64,000 nt of DNA from Magnetococcales bacterium (GTDB lineage Bacteria; Pseudomonadota; Magnetococcia; Magnetococcales; UBA8363), in the NCBI GenBank assembly GCA_015228815.1, contig JADGCV010000016.1, positions 1-64,000 on the forward strand. The letters are read 5' to 3'. Within the stretch, counting starts at the first letter, position 1. Every line of letters begins with the position of its first letter. The notes under the pieces were generated by a model. The model saw only the letters and a program-made list of their open reading frames with translations. It was not told the origin of the DNA and made no database searches. Position numbers and translations under genes: made by a program. Shown here piece by piece: positions 48,413 through 57,568 of the stretch.

Positions 48413-50025
48413 GAATTTGCCCTTCCCAGCATCGCTGCTCGGCTGATGCTCAGACGCACGGTTGCCCGGAATAGACGCCTCGCTTCCTTTTCGCTTGGAG
48501 GTACTGAATCAGACATGAGGGAGAGAAAGCGAAACAACTCTCCCTTCAGTGTTCGTGACTGGATGTGATGAATATTACGCCCAGATTTTTTGAAAAGAGC
48601 CTTGAACATGTCGTCGGGTTCCAACCACTGTTGTTTGTAGTGGGGACTGAATTTTTTGGCGATGGCGTTCAGATCCGGAATGGTGTCTACGAAGGCTGAC
48701 AGATCGGAGTAGTTCAGGCTGGGGACTTCCATTCGTTCCGAAAGATATTTTTCATAGAAGGCATGGTGCAACCGTTCCAGGCGATTTCCTCCACGACAAA
48801 GGATCTCTGCATAATGTTCGTCAAGCGTCTGGAACAAACCATTCATTTTAGAATGCCCACCCTTGTCTTCTTCTTTGCCAGTTTCCGGTTTGGTATCATG
48901 GGCTCCTGTTGGAGCGGAACTCCGAAAAATATTGGACGTCAGTTCTTTACAGGCTGCCTCGTTCTTGGGGTCTTCATCCGGCGGGCCGTTTTTGAGTCGC
49001 TCATTCAGCAGCACGGCATACATGGACGACTGGATATCTTCAAGCTGATGGTCAAGAAGAGGATTGAAGGCTTTGTAGAAAATCTGCTCTTCGACGTAGG
49101 AAACGATGCAGGTGACACCCTTCAGGTTCAGCGAACGCCGGATCAGGGTGAGGGCGGCCTGGGCCATGGTCGGGGTAGCCCGGTCGATCTCGTCGAACAT
49201 GAACACTGCCGGGGTTGCGGCGAGCAGTCGCTCCAGATCGCTTTGCCAAGGTAGCCGGATACCGGATTGTACATCGACAGAAACATCCTTGATGGACAAC
49301 CGGAATCTGTTGTTGTACAGCCATTTGGGGATCAACAGGGTCAAGGGAAAACTTTTCCAGTTTTTAAGGCCCCTGGGGTGCGCCATAAGCCGTTCCAAAA
49401 CAGCGCGTTGCAAATCTTCTTCGGTTTCGTGGCGCCAAATGTCGATCCATACTGCGATGGGACTTGTTTTTTTCTCAATGCGGTGGCGTATTTGTTCCAT
49501 CAGGAACGACTTTCCGGAACCCCATTGCCCGGAGATGGCAATGATTCGTCCGACGCCTACATGTTCTTGCCGCAGAATGTTGTCGATTCGATCCAGAAAT
49601 ACTTCCTGCGACGGCAATAAACGCACGTCAGAATTTCCATGGCGTGGATAGATAACCTTCCCCAGACGCGCGTAACGTCTCACCAGTACCAGTTTGCCCA
49701 CCAGCCATAACAGCAGGATGAATAGTGGCAGGATGACGTGCCAGGAATTATTCTTGAAATGTTTAATTACTTGGTTCAATTCGAGACCGGAAATATTCCA
49801 TAAATTGTACAATAAATCAATATAGGTTCCTGCTGCGAGTAATAATGATGGGAATAGGAGTATAATAAGAATTGGCCTTGCCCGAGGTATCATGCGGATA
49901 TAGAGGTAGGCAAAGACAACGCAGAAAAGCAGAACCGCAACCAGCACCGGGCTGTCCAGAAAAGACGTCGATCCGGTGTTTTCCGCACATTTTTCAAGTC
50001 CGGATACGCTACATTGAAGATCCAT
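48409..50025 (-). CDS. Membrane-anchored KAP-family P-loop NTPase
   Basis: A 538-residue NTPase. Three hydrophobic segments at about 27-44, 50-67 and 97-114 anchor it to the membrane. The KAP domain follows, with Walker A GQWGSGKS (166-173), the family motif WIDIWRHETEEDL (193-205) and Walker B VFMFDEID (274-281). KAP NTPases are often linked to mobile elements and defence against phage or plasmids. It is the first gene of a two-gene minus-strand operon with its promoter in 50026-50428. Confidence 0.88.
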   Translation of the reverse strand: MDLQCSVSGLEKCAENTGSTSFLDSPVLVAVLLFCVVFAYLYIRMIPRARPILIILLFPSLLLAAGTYIDLLYNLWNISGLELNQVIKHFKNNSWHVILPLFILLLWLVGKLVLVRRYARLGKVIYPRHGNSDVRLLPSQEVFLDRIDNILRQEHVGVGRIIAISGQWGSGKSFLMEQIRHRIEKKTSPIAVWIDIWRHETEEDLQRAVLERLMAHPRGLKNWKSFPLTLLIPKWLYNNRFRLSIKDVSVDVQSGIRLPWQSDLERLLAATPAVFMFDEIDRATPTMAQAALTLIRRSLNLKGVTCIVSYVEEQIFYKAFNPLLDHQLEDIQSSMYAVLLNERLKNGPPDEDPKNEAACKELTSNIFRSSAPTGAHDTKPETGKEEDKGGHSKMNGLFQTLDEHYAEILCRGGNRLERLHHAFYEKYLSERMEVPSLNYSDLSAFVDTIPDLNAIAKKFSPHYKQQWLEPDDMFKALFKKSGRNIHHIQSRTLKGELFRFLSLMSDSVPPSEKEARRLFRATVRLSISRAAMLGRANS

Positions 50026-50428
50026 TATTTTACCCCAAAGTTCTTGTGGACGGGAGGGTTCCGGCCAATTTCAAAAAAAGATCGCGATATAAATCAATAT
50101 CATATAATCCACCTTTGTCACATTTGTCAAACGCAATCGTCTGGACTTTCCAACCAAATCAGTTTTCTGGGGCACTGGAATGGCATGATGTGGCATGATT
50201 ACGTTAATCCTTGACAGCGAGGCGACGATGCATCGCGCCCTCGTTGAACGATTTACCTGGAAAGATTGTTTCGGGCCATTCCGTCGTATCGGGGGTTGTG
50301 TTACTCTTGGTTGCTCGTACACAGTGCGGGCGGTGCCATGCACTCAGGTTTTTGCATTTTCCTGGCGTTCCCATGACGGTTTTCCATGTGTTCGCTGCAA
50401 CATCTTCAAGTTTCCTGGCGCGCCGGAC
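50026..50428. other. Intergenic region between divergent genes
   Basis: No supportable gene is seen. An in-frame upstream extension of the chemoreceptor fragment to 50195 gives a cysteine-rich, low-quality sequence and is not used. Promoters for both the KAP operon and the downstream gene should lie here. Confidence 0.5.
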
Positions 50429-50893
50429 ATGACCCTGCATTACCATCCCGAAACCCTTGACGATGCCCTGGAAATCATTCAGGTCCTCTACCAGAACCTG
50501 ATCGATGACACCGCCCGGATGCATGAGGCCCAGGAGTTGGCGGACGTCAATCAAAGGGTTTCCGAGGCTTTGTTGCAATCGGTGGAAAACATCCTTGGGA
50601 CCGTCGGACAGGTGAAAAAAATCGCCAGTCAGACAAAACTGTTGGCCATCAATGCCGGTATCGAGGCGGCCCAGGCGGGTGATTCGGGACGGGGATTTCT
50701 GATCGTCGCCGACGAAGTCAAGGAACTCTCGAAACAAACTTCCGCGGCAACGACCAACATCACCAGGGAAATCCAGGAGGTCCAACAGGCCGCCAACGAG
50801 GCGGCGGCAAGCCTGAAGGCAATGATCACCAAGATTTCCGAGGTCAAGGATTCAAACCATGAAATCCTCGACATGTTGGCCCGGAGACGTTGA
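50429..50893 (+). CDS. Soluble methyl-accepting chemotaxis-like signalling fragment
   Basis: A 154-residue protein that is essentially only the tip of a chemoreceptor: the hairpin sequence IASQTKLLAINAGIEAAQAGDSGRGFLIVADEVKELSKQ matches the conserved CheA/CheW contact. It has no membrane helix, no HAMP and no evident ligand domain. Full receptors are several hundred residues, so this is either a truncated remnant or a small cytoplasmic adaptor. The ATG at 50429 marks where recognisable sequence begins. Confidence 0.75.
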   Translation: MTLHYHPETLDDALEIIQVLYQNLIDDTARMHEAQELADVNQRVSEALLQSVENILGTVGQVKKIASQTKLLAINAGIEAAQAGDSGRGFLIVADEVKELSKQTSAATTNITREIQEVQQAANEAAASLKAMITKISEVKDSNHEILDMLARRR

Positions 50894-50984
50894 TTCATGC
50901 CGTGAAACCGGACCGGACCACGCGCTTCTCCGGGAAGGGTGGGGTCGGGATCGACCAACGGACGAGGGGCTGGCACGGGTGTCG

Positions 50985-51752
50985 TTATTTCCCGTAGCCT
51001 TCGTCCTGGGAAGACCCCTGGACAAATGGCGGTATCCGTCCGACGAGACGTTCCAACAGAATCAACTCGTCGTCGGTGTGGTTGTGCATCGGCCCTTTTT
51101 CGAGGATCGACGGGCCGGTGGTGGCATCGCGAATGAACCGCGCATCATGATGGAGTGCCTGGATCGATTCGCGAACGCTGGGATCGTTGCGCGCCTGAAG
51201 GGTCGAGGCGCCATAACAGGTGCAAAAATAGGTTCGTCCGGGTTCGTATTCCATGTAAATGCCGGTGCCCCGGATGCCGATGGTGGCATTGGGGGTCTGA
51301 AGGGAACGCAGACCGGGGCTGAACACGGAAAGGACACGCCCCCGTTTCAGGGTATACCCAAGAATGGACCCCGCCGCGGTCGCCGTGGGGGTGACTTGCG
51401 GGGCGGCATCGACGGCGGTTGCCGGGTCGGCGTGCGACTGGGCCAGAGGACGGGACGAAAGAAGCAATTCGGTGTTGTCGTGGATCAAAAGGGCGTCCCC
51501 GCCGACGACAACGGTCATCCAGGTTCCCGCTCCGGTCGTCAGGGTCTTTCCCGGAATCAGCGGCATTCCCGGTTTCAGTGGGATCCCATCCTGGAAGGCG
51601 GTTCCCCGTAATTCGCGAACCCCCTGCGCGACCTCCTGGTTCCAGGTGACGCATCCCGATATCAAGGGAGACATTCCCAATCCCGAAAGGCCCGCGGTCC
51701 AGACCATGCCTTTCAGGAGGAACCTCCGATTCACGTCGCAATCATCGATCAT
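50985..51752 (-). CDS. FecR-domain Tat/lipoprotein
   Basis: A 255-residue exported protein. The N-terminus combines a twin-arginine-like NRRFLLKG with a lipobox-like SPLISGC, and a FecR-type beta domain follows (GAGTWMTVVVGGDALLIHDNTEL, VLSVFSPG, ATIGIRGTGIYMEYEPG). FecR domains sense surface or periplasmic states. It starts 19 bases after the kinase-FGE gene, so the two are probably one operon. Confidence 0.82.
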   Translation of the reverse strand: MIDDCDVNRRFLLKGMVWTAGLSGLGMSPLISGCVTWNQEVAQGVRELRGTAFQDGIPLKPGMPLIPGKTLTTGAGTWMTVVVGGDALLIHDNTELLLSSRPLAQSHADPATAVDAAPQVTPTATAAGSILGYTLKRGRVLSVFSPGLRSLQTPNATIGIRGTGIYMEYEPGRTYFCTCYGASTLQARNDPSVRESIQALHHDARFIRDATTGPSILEKGPMHNHTDDELILLERLVGRIPPFVQGSSQDEGYGK

Positions 51753-51771
51753 AAAGGCCTCGCTCGGGTCA

Positions 51772-53682
51772 TCATTGGATTGTTTCGGTCGTTTTTTCCA
51801 TGACCAGCCGGAATCCCACCATCGGACTGACCAGTTTCGCCGACGCCGCCATGCGGCTGGCACAGCGGCATTCCCGCCACGGACTGCGCCAACAACCGCC
51901 CCGGAGACTGATTTTTTCCCGGGTGTCGGCTCCCCTGGGATTGTCCGCCGGACTGGTCCGATAATAGTGCGGATCGTAACCGTCCGCGGTCCATTCCCAC
52001 ACATTCCCCAGCATGTCGAACAATCCCCAGGAGTTCGCCGCTTTTTCGCGCACGGGATGGGTTTTTTCCGCGGCATTCGTTTTGATCCAGGCATGATCGG
52101 GCAGCGCCTCGGCCCCTCCGGGAAAAGGAAAGGGGGTCCGGGTGCCGGCACGGGCGGCATATTCCCATTCCGCCTCCGTCGGCAGGCGAAAGTTTTTCTT
52201 TCCCTTGGTATATTTGTTCAAACGTTCGAGAAATTTCTGTACCATGTTCCAACTGACCCGTTCCACCGGATACTGTCCGAGTTCGGGAGAAAAAAGCCCC
52301 TTGGGATAATCACCCATGACACGATTCCAGGTCTGCCAGGTCACCGGCGTTCTTCCGAGCCAGAATTCGTTCAGGGTGATCGGGTGCAGTGGCCCTTCAT
52401 CGTCCTTTCGTCCCGATTCTCCCGCCTCCGAACCCATCTGAAACGTTCCCCCGGCGATCCAGACAAATTCAGCCTTGGTCAATCCTTCGAGCACAATCCT
52501 GGGAGAAACGGTTTTTCTTCGAGGTTCCTGGAGGTCACCACTGTTTGGCGCGCCGATGATCGCTTTGGGCGGGACGATTTCCCTGGCGGGTGGCGGAATG
52601 GACCCCGACGGGACAGGCGTGGGCGGCTGTTCCTTGGGAACGGGGGCGACCTCGGCGGTGGCAAATTCGTTGATGGAGGCGATAAAACTGCGCCAACTGC
52701 TTTTTTTCCGTTTGACTTCCGTGGGCTGGGGTTCGTTCAGCGGACCCGTGTTGTTTCGGGCCAACATTTTCTTTGCCGGCGCCGGGAGGGCCATGGGTTC
52801 GATTCCCAGAAGTTTGCGCCACTCCTTGATCGATTGCGGTCGATCGGTCTCCAGGACCTCCAGGGCTTTATCGACCGCGGCGAGAAACTTCGGGCTGTAC
52901 CGTCCCCTGCCCATCTCCACGGCCGCCTTCATGGGGTCCGGATCGTTGCGCAGCCGTGCCGCGATCCGGAGCGCGGCATCGGCCGGTTTTCGTCCGGAAA
53001 TGCACCGGTAGATCACGCCACCCATGGCGTAGATGTCCGACCAGGGACCCTGCCGTTCTCCCGAGGAATCATACTGCTCGAACGGCGAATATCCCAGGCT
53101 CAGCAGGCTGGTCATGTCATCCCCGACCGACTGCCGCGCCGAACCGAAATCAAGAATGACCGGCGAGCCATCCTGTCGAATCAATATGTTGGGCGGTTTG
53201 ATGTCGCGATGAATGAAATTGGCCTGGTGAAGGACCTCAAGACCATCGAGAAGGGGCGGGAGCATTTTTCGCAATTCCTCCTCGGCCAGGGTCTTCTTTC
53301 GTTTGAGAAGGCCATCCATCCCCTCTCCCTCGACATACTCCATCACCATGTAGGCGGTGTTGGCATCGCGAAAAAAACTGACGACCCGGACGATGGCCGG
53401 GTGACGAAAACGGGCGAGGGTTTGCGCCTCCTTGAGGAACCTTTGCAGTCCCCACTCGAATTGATCCTTGCAGGAAGGGGAATTGGGATGAACCTGACGG
53501 CTTTCGGTCCGCGAGGCGAAGGTGCCGGGGAGGTACTCCTTGACAGCGACCAGTTGGTCCTGGTTGGTGTCCCGCCCCAGATAGGTGATGCCGAACCCCC
53601 CTTTGCCAAGAACCTTGAGGATCTCGAACCAGAGGATTTTCGAGCCGGCGGGAAGCGCGTCGGTAAATTGCGTGGAACTCAT
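51772..53682 (-). CDS. Ser/Thr protein kinase fused to an FGE domain
   Basis: A 636-residue protein. Residues 15-290 are a Hanks-type kinase with GKGGFG (26-31), catalytic lysine K48, HRD at 158-160 and DFG at 178-180, so it should be active. A Pro-rich linker (about 300-400) leads to an FGE/sulfatase-modifying domain (402-628) with GNVWEW and RGGCW. The FGE cysteine pair is not in the catalytic register, so the domain is probably a binding module. Its final segment lacks the NNC codon pattern of a DGR target. The ATG at 53682 precedes the kinase domain; 49 upstream residues are unremarkable. Confidence 0.9.
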   Translation of the reverse strand: MSSTQFTDALPAGSKILWFEILKVLGKGGFGITYLGRDTNQDQLVAVKEYLPGTFASRTESRQVHPNSPSCKDQFEWGLQRFLKEAQTLARFRHPAIVRVVSFFRDANTAYMVMEYVEGEGMDGLLKRKKTLAEEELRKMLPPLLDGLEVLHQANFIHRDIKPPNILIRQDGSPVILDFGSARQSVGDDMTSLLSLGYSPFEQYDSSGERQGPWSDIYAMGGVIYRCISGRKPADAALRIAARLRNDPDPMKAAVEMGRGRYSPKFLAAVDKALEVLETDRPQSIKEWRKLLGIEPMALPAPAKKMLARNNTGPLNEPQPTEVKRKKSSWRSFIASINEFATAEVAPVPKEQPPTPVPSGSIPPPAREIVPPKAIIGAPNSGDLQEPRRKTVSPRIVLEGLTKAEFVWIAGGTFQMGSEAGESGRKDDEGPLHPITLNEFWLGRTPVTWQTWNRVMGDYPKGLFSPELGQYPVERVSWNMVQKFLERLNKYTKGKKNFRLPTEAEWEYAARAGTRTPFPFPGGAEALPDHAWIKTNAAEKTHPVREKAANSWGLFDMLGNVWEWTADGYDPHYYRTSPADNPRGADTREKISLRGGCWRSPWRECRCASRMAASAKLVSPMVGFRLVMEKTTETIQ

Positions 53683-53869
53683 GAAACTGGGTCCTGACCT
53701 TCCGGGTTGGCGGGTGCAAATGATCCACCGTTGCCAATACCCGGCAATTTGGGAGATGGCGTCCCCTGCCGAAATACCCTGGACCTTGGCGATGCCCATG
53801 CATCGGTATAACCGATGGCGTCCCGACAAGGCAAGTGACCAATCGGATCGGGTGGGGCGAAGGGGGCGA

Positions 53870-54475
53870 TTATTCCCGTGGCTCGGCGATCAAAGAGCGA
53901 AGAGCGCCTGCCTGGTCCTCAAGTATGTCGGAAGAAAGACCGACCTCCTCCTCCTGGAGGGTGAAGATTTTTCGTTCCTCGACGTGATCGCGGGGATCGA
54001 AGAATTCCTCGGAGGGGTCCGGGTCACCCGGAAGTTCCGGTTCGATCCGCTCGGGATCGGCCAGGTCGGAAAGATCCTGATTGGATTGGAAGGGGTCCAG
54101 TCCCTCTTGGTAGGGATAGGACGCGGGGTACATCTCGTTGGGATCGTTCCGGAACATTCCGAACAGACTCTCCAGGCTGTTGCGGGCAAGGAGTGACAGT
54201 CCGGCCACCAGATAGACGCTTCCCTCCAGGGCGCGAAGTCCAAGGTCTCTTCCTGAAAAACGTTGCCATGATCGTTGCTTGCGTGTGACCGGCAAAGATT
54301 CGCCCTGCCTGGCCGATGACGCGCTCGCCATCGTCTTGCGGACGCGGCGTTCAACCTTCTGGTTGGCCAGAACGGATGGTTTGATATTCCAGGGACGGCT
54401 GCTTCTGGAAGCCAAGGCCGCGGATTCCGAATGTCGCGCGGCGGGTTTTTTCTTCATCCAGGTATCTTGAGCCAT
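53870..54475 (-). CDS. Hypothetical protein upstream of the kinase-FGE gene
   Basis: A 201-residue protein with a basic, disordered N-terminal 75 residues, one moderately hydrophobic stretch (LRALEGSVYLVAGLSLLARNSLESLFGMF) and a strongly acidic C-terminus. I do not recognise it. Same-strand position before the kinase suggests that it could be a substrate or adaptor, but the 187-base gap weakens that. No good ribosome site is seen; M7 at 54457 is an alternative start. Confidence 0.5.
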   Translation of the reverse strand: MAQDTWMKKKPAARHSESAALASRSSRPWNIKPSVLANQKVERRVRKTMASASSARQGESLPVTRKQRSWQRFSGRDLGLRALEGSVYLVAGLSLLARNSLESLFGMFRNDPNEMYPASYPYQEGLDPFQSNQDLSDLADPERIEPELPGDPDPSEEFFDPRDHVEERKIFTLQEEEVGLSSDILEDQAGALRSLIAEPRE

Positions 54476-54587
54476 TTGTATACCATTTCGTTAGACAGAT
54501 GCGTGAACGATCGGGTCTGTGTTATGGTTCCAGTCTGTCTTCGGATCGAGTTTCTTCAACCATTTCGAGTCCAATGGAAAACGCCCC

Positions 54588-55010
54588 ATGCTGCCATCCG
54601 CCCCCCACAGTCCGCGAAATCCGAGTCTCTTTCAGGCCACCCCCAGGGAGGCGTTCGAACTGGCGCGAATACCAGGAACGGTGTTCATCGATATTCGCTC
54701 CGAAATCGAACATTTCTTCGTCGGAAGTCCCCTGGGCGTCGTCAACATTCCCTGGCAGGACGCACCCGACTTTGAAAAAAATCCCGATTTTCTCGCTGCC
54801 GTCGGTCGTATCGCCCGCAAGGACCAAGTCATCCTCTTGATCTGTCGCTCCGGACATCGTTCCATCGATGCCGGCAATGCCTTGATCGAAGCGGGTTTCC
54901 AAAGAGTCTACAATGTCCTCGAAGGGTTCGAGGGCGACCGGGACGAGAATCACCATCGTTCCAGCGTCAATGGTTGGCGTTTCCGGGGGTTGCCGTGGGT
55001 GCAGTGTTGA
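54588..55010 (+). CDS. Cytoplasmic rhodanese-like sulfurtransferase
   Basis: A 140-residue single rhodanese domain. The catalytic cysteine is C86 in LLICRSGHRS, the classic active loop, and DIRSEIEHFFVG and YNVLEGFEGD are the other family motifs. It lacks a signal peptide, unlike the periplasmic rhodanese at 42187. The start is uncertain: 54588 is the ATG nearest the domain, and 54519 is a longer option. The ~400 bases after it (55011-55406) contain no supportable gene. Confidence 0.82.
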   Translation: MLPSAPHSPRNPSLFQATPREAFELARIPGTVFIDIRSEIEHFFVGSPLGVVNIPWQDAPDFEKNPDFLAAVGRIARKDQVILLICRSGHRSIDAGNALIEAGFQRVYNVLEGFEGDRDENHHRSSVNGWRFRGLPWVQC

Positions 55011-55406
55011 TCGGTAACGGAGAAGGTGTCTTTCCACCCGCGATGAAACGACGAGGCGCGGTTTCGTGGTGCCACCGCGGCAACCTTCCCTTCCCCCTCG
55101 GCCCCTGGCTTGTATTAACCCTTTTTCCCTTTCGGTACAAGTCGCGCCGTTGGTGGCAACCTTTTTTTAACGTCTCGGATCTGACTGACATTCACTATTT
55201 TGTTACGCAAATTTCGTGCCTGTAAAGAAGTATCAACTTTTACAGTGAGATGGTACATATCTCCCATCCCATGCCAAGACCCTGGTGCAAGGAATTGTCA
55301 TCATTGTGTCAAAATTCCAGGCAATCGTGAAGGGATTGGCGTAGTCTGAACGCTTGCATCCGTGACGACGGGATTTCATTGACCGACTTTTTGCCAGGAA
55401 ACACCC

Positions 55407-55769
55407 ATGATCCAGGAAAACGCATCCTTCAAGACCAATGCCCTGAAAGAAATGTCCCGCCAGTTCGAATCCTGGGGGTTCACCGATATCCGTTCACCCC
55501 ATCTGTTGGATCATTATCCCGCCACCCGGACGGTGGGAGGATTCCAGCCCGACATGTCCTTCAAAAAGAAAGAGGTCCAGTTCATCGTCGAAGTGGAAAC
55601 GAAGGAGGTCCTGGACAAGAAGGAGACCTGGGAAGAATGGCTGGTTTATTCCGATCGGGCGAAGGAAATCAGGGGATGTTTCTGGATCCTGGTCCCCCAG
55701 GGACAGAGTTTTGATTTTATCCGAAAGATCAACGAAATGCGTATCGATGCCAGCGTTCATGAGGTGTGA
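55407..55769 (+). CDS. Small hypothetical protein with PD-(D/E)XK-like pattern
   Basis: A 120-residue protein. The segment PDMSFKKKEVQFIVEVETKE (about 49-68) resembles the core of a PD-(D/E)XK nuclease: acidic residue, beta strand, then E-x-E-x-K. I do not recognise the family; it could also be a catalytically inert relative. It stands alone and faces the convergent glycerate kinase gene 7 bases away. Confidence 0.65.
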   Translation: MIQENASFKTNALKEMSRQFESWGFTDIRSPHLLDHYPATRTVGGFQPDMSFKKKEVQFIVEVETKEVLDKKETWEEWLVYSDRAKEIRGCFWILVPQGQSFDFIRKINEMRIDASVHEV

Positions 55770-55776
55770 GATGGTG

Positions 55777-56940
55777 TCATGCCTTGAGAAACGCCGAAGG
55801 GATGGCGTTGAGCAACGCGCCGATCTGTCGGGCGCAGGTGGTGATCATCGAAGGTCCCAGGCGTGAAATTTCTTCGGCGGTCATGGGGTGGGCGCTGCTG
55901 ACGAACCAGGCATCGATGCCCGATTCGTGAATGTGTTCGATGCCGGGACCGGTGATGCCGCATATGGCGATGACCGGAAGGTGGAGCGATTTTGCGACCC
56001 GCGCAACCTGGGCGGGGGCCTTGCCTGACAGGGTTTGGCCATCCAGACGACCTTCGCCGGTGATGACCAGGTCGCTTCCGCGAAGGCGTTCATGCAGGCG
56101 AATGGTGTCCGCCACCATGGCTGCTCCAGGGTTGAGTCGCCCCTGGAGAAAGGACAGAATGCCACCTCCAAGCCCTCCGGCGGCCCCGGCCCCGGGTCGG
56201 TCGGCCAGGGGACGTTGTGCGTCGGATTCGAGAAGACGGGACAGGCGTTGCAAACCCTGATCGAGCAGTCCGACCATGGCGGGTGTCGCCCCTTTTTGCG
56301 GTGCATACACATGGGCAGCGCCTTTGGGACCGCACAGGGGGGCAGCGACATCGCAGGCGCCGATGATGTCCACGTTGCCGATGCGCGGGTCCAATTCTTG
56401 GGTGTCGATCCGTTCCAGATGGATCAATGCCCCTCCGCCCAGGGGGATTTCATGTCCCGAGCCATCGAGAAATCGGACGCCAAGGGCCCGTGCCATTCCC
56501 GTCCCGCCATCGGTGGATGCGCTTCCTCCCAAACCGATGATGATTTTTTCGACACCACGGTCGAGGGCGGCACGGATCAGTTCGCCCGTTCCCAGGGTAT
56601 GCGCCGACAGGCTGTCCTGTTCGCCGGGTCCGAGAAGGGTCATGCCACTGGCGGAGGACATTTCGATGATGGCGGTCCGGCCTTTGTCCACCAGTCCGAA
56701 CACCGCTGCCACCTGCGACGACAAGGGTCCCGACACCGTGACGGAGTGGAAGGTCCCTCCCATGGCATTGACCATGGCCGACACCGTTCCTTCGCCGCCA
56801 TCGGCCATGGGAATGACGCGCGTGATGATCCTCGGACACCCCTGTCTGAGTCCTGCTTCGATGGCCCGTGCCGTTTCGAGGGGGCCGAGACATCCTTTGA
56901 ATCCGTCGGGGGCGATGGCGATGATGATGGGATCAGGCAT
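55777..56940 (-). CDS. Glycerate kinase (GlxK/GarK family)
   Basis: A 387-residue class I glycerate kinase that phosphorylates D-glycerate. The family motifs are IAPDGFKGCLGPLETARAI, PMADGGEGT, GLGGSASTDGGTGMARALG, GAGAAGGLGGG and TGEGRLDGQT. It feeds glyoxylate-derived carbon into glycolysis. The product (2- or 3-phosphoglycerate) cannot be told from sequence alone. It is monocistronic. Confidence 0.93.
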   Translation of the reverse strand: MPDPIIIAIAPDGFKGCLGPLETARAIEAGLRQGCPRIITRVIPMADGGEGTVSAMVNAMGGTFHSVTVSGPLSSQVAAVFGLVDKGRTAIIEMSSASGMTLLGPGEQDSLSAHTLGTGELIRAALDRGVEKIIIGLGGSASTDGGTGMARALGVRFLDGSGHEIPLGGGALIHLERIDTQELDPRIGNVDIIGACDVAAPLCGPKGAAHVYAPQKGATPAMVGLLDQGLQRLSRLLESDAQRPLADRPGAGAAGGLGGGILSFLQGRLNPGAAMVADTIRLHERLRGSDLVITGEGRLDGQTLSGKAPAQVARVAKSLHLPVIAICGITGPGIEHIHESGIDAWFVSSAHPMTAEEISRLGPSMITTCARQIGALLNAIPSAFLKA

Positions 56941-57100
56941 GGCGAAGGATCCGGCATGAGGGTGCGGGTATCAAACGATGGATGCGTGTTTCCGTTGCCC
57001 TGAACGGACCATGGACAGATCCGATCCGATCGGATACCGTCTAAAGGTGATGGTGGAAATAAAGTCACCATCCCCCTTTGATATAGGAGTCGGATTCCCG

Positions 57101-57544
57101 ATGAGCTTGATCAAAAACGGCGACATCATCGCCATTCACTATACCGGAATCCTGGAAGATGGACAGGTGTTCGACTCATCCATCGCTCGCGGCGAGCCAT
57201 TGCGCTTTACCGTGGGTGATGCCGAAATCATTCCCGGTCTGGAAAAAGAACTCCTCGGCATGGAGGCGGGCCAGAGCAAGCGGGTCTTCGTCGGGATGAA
57301 TGAGGCCTACGGCGCGTGGATGGATGACCTCGTGCGTGATTTTCCCAGGGAACTGTTTCCCGATGACTCCGACCTTGAACCCGGACTGCGTTTTTCCCTT
57401 TCGGGGGAGGGAGGGGAACAGATGTATGCGACGGTGGTCGAGGTCAACGGCGATGTCATCACCCTGGACGCCAATCATCCACTGGCGGGGGAAAATCTGA
57501 TCTTCGACGTCGAAATCCTCGAAGTCGTCCCCGATTCCGACTGA
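57101..57544 (+). CDS. SlyD-type FKBP peptidyl-prolyl isomerase
   Basis: A 147-residue FKBP with the IHYTGILEDGQVFDSS start and the insert-in-flap (IF) chaperone domain in the middle (about 65-125), as in SlyD. It lacks the His-rich metal tail of E. coli SlyD. It assists folding in the cytoplasm. The ATG at 57101 gives the family N-terminus; the longer frame from 56978 is unsupported. It precedes the DUF523 gene by 24 bases and may be co-transcribed. Confidence 0.9.
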   Translation: MSLIKNGDIIAIHYTGILEDGQVFDSSIARGEPLRFTVGDAEIIPGLEKELLGMEAGQSKRVFVGMNEAYGAWMDDLVRDFPRELFPDDSDLEPGLRFSLSGEGGEQMYATVVEVNGDVITLDANHPLAGENLIFDVEILEVVPDSD

Positions 57545-57568
57545 TCGCCATACCGACGGTCCGACCTC

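Noticed and set aside
50195-50428. N-terminal extension of the chemoreceptor-like gene
   Set aside because: The extra 78 residues are cysteine-rich and unlike any receptor domain; recognisable sequence begins at 50429.
51772-51910. DGR variable region in the kinase-FGE gene
   Set aside because: The codons of the final segment are not enriched in NNC at the expected positions, and adenines are normally distributed.
53585-54196. A 203-codon plus-strand frame opposite the kinase and the 201-residue gene
   Set aside because: It spans the intergenic gap and overlaps the kinase start antisense, with no recognisable features.
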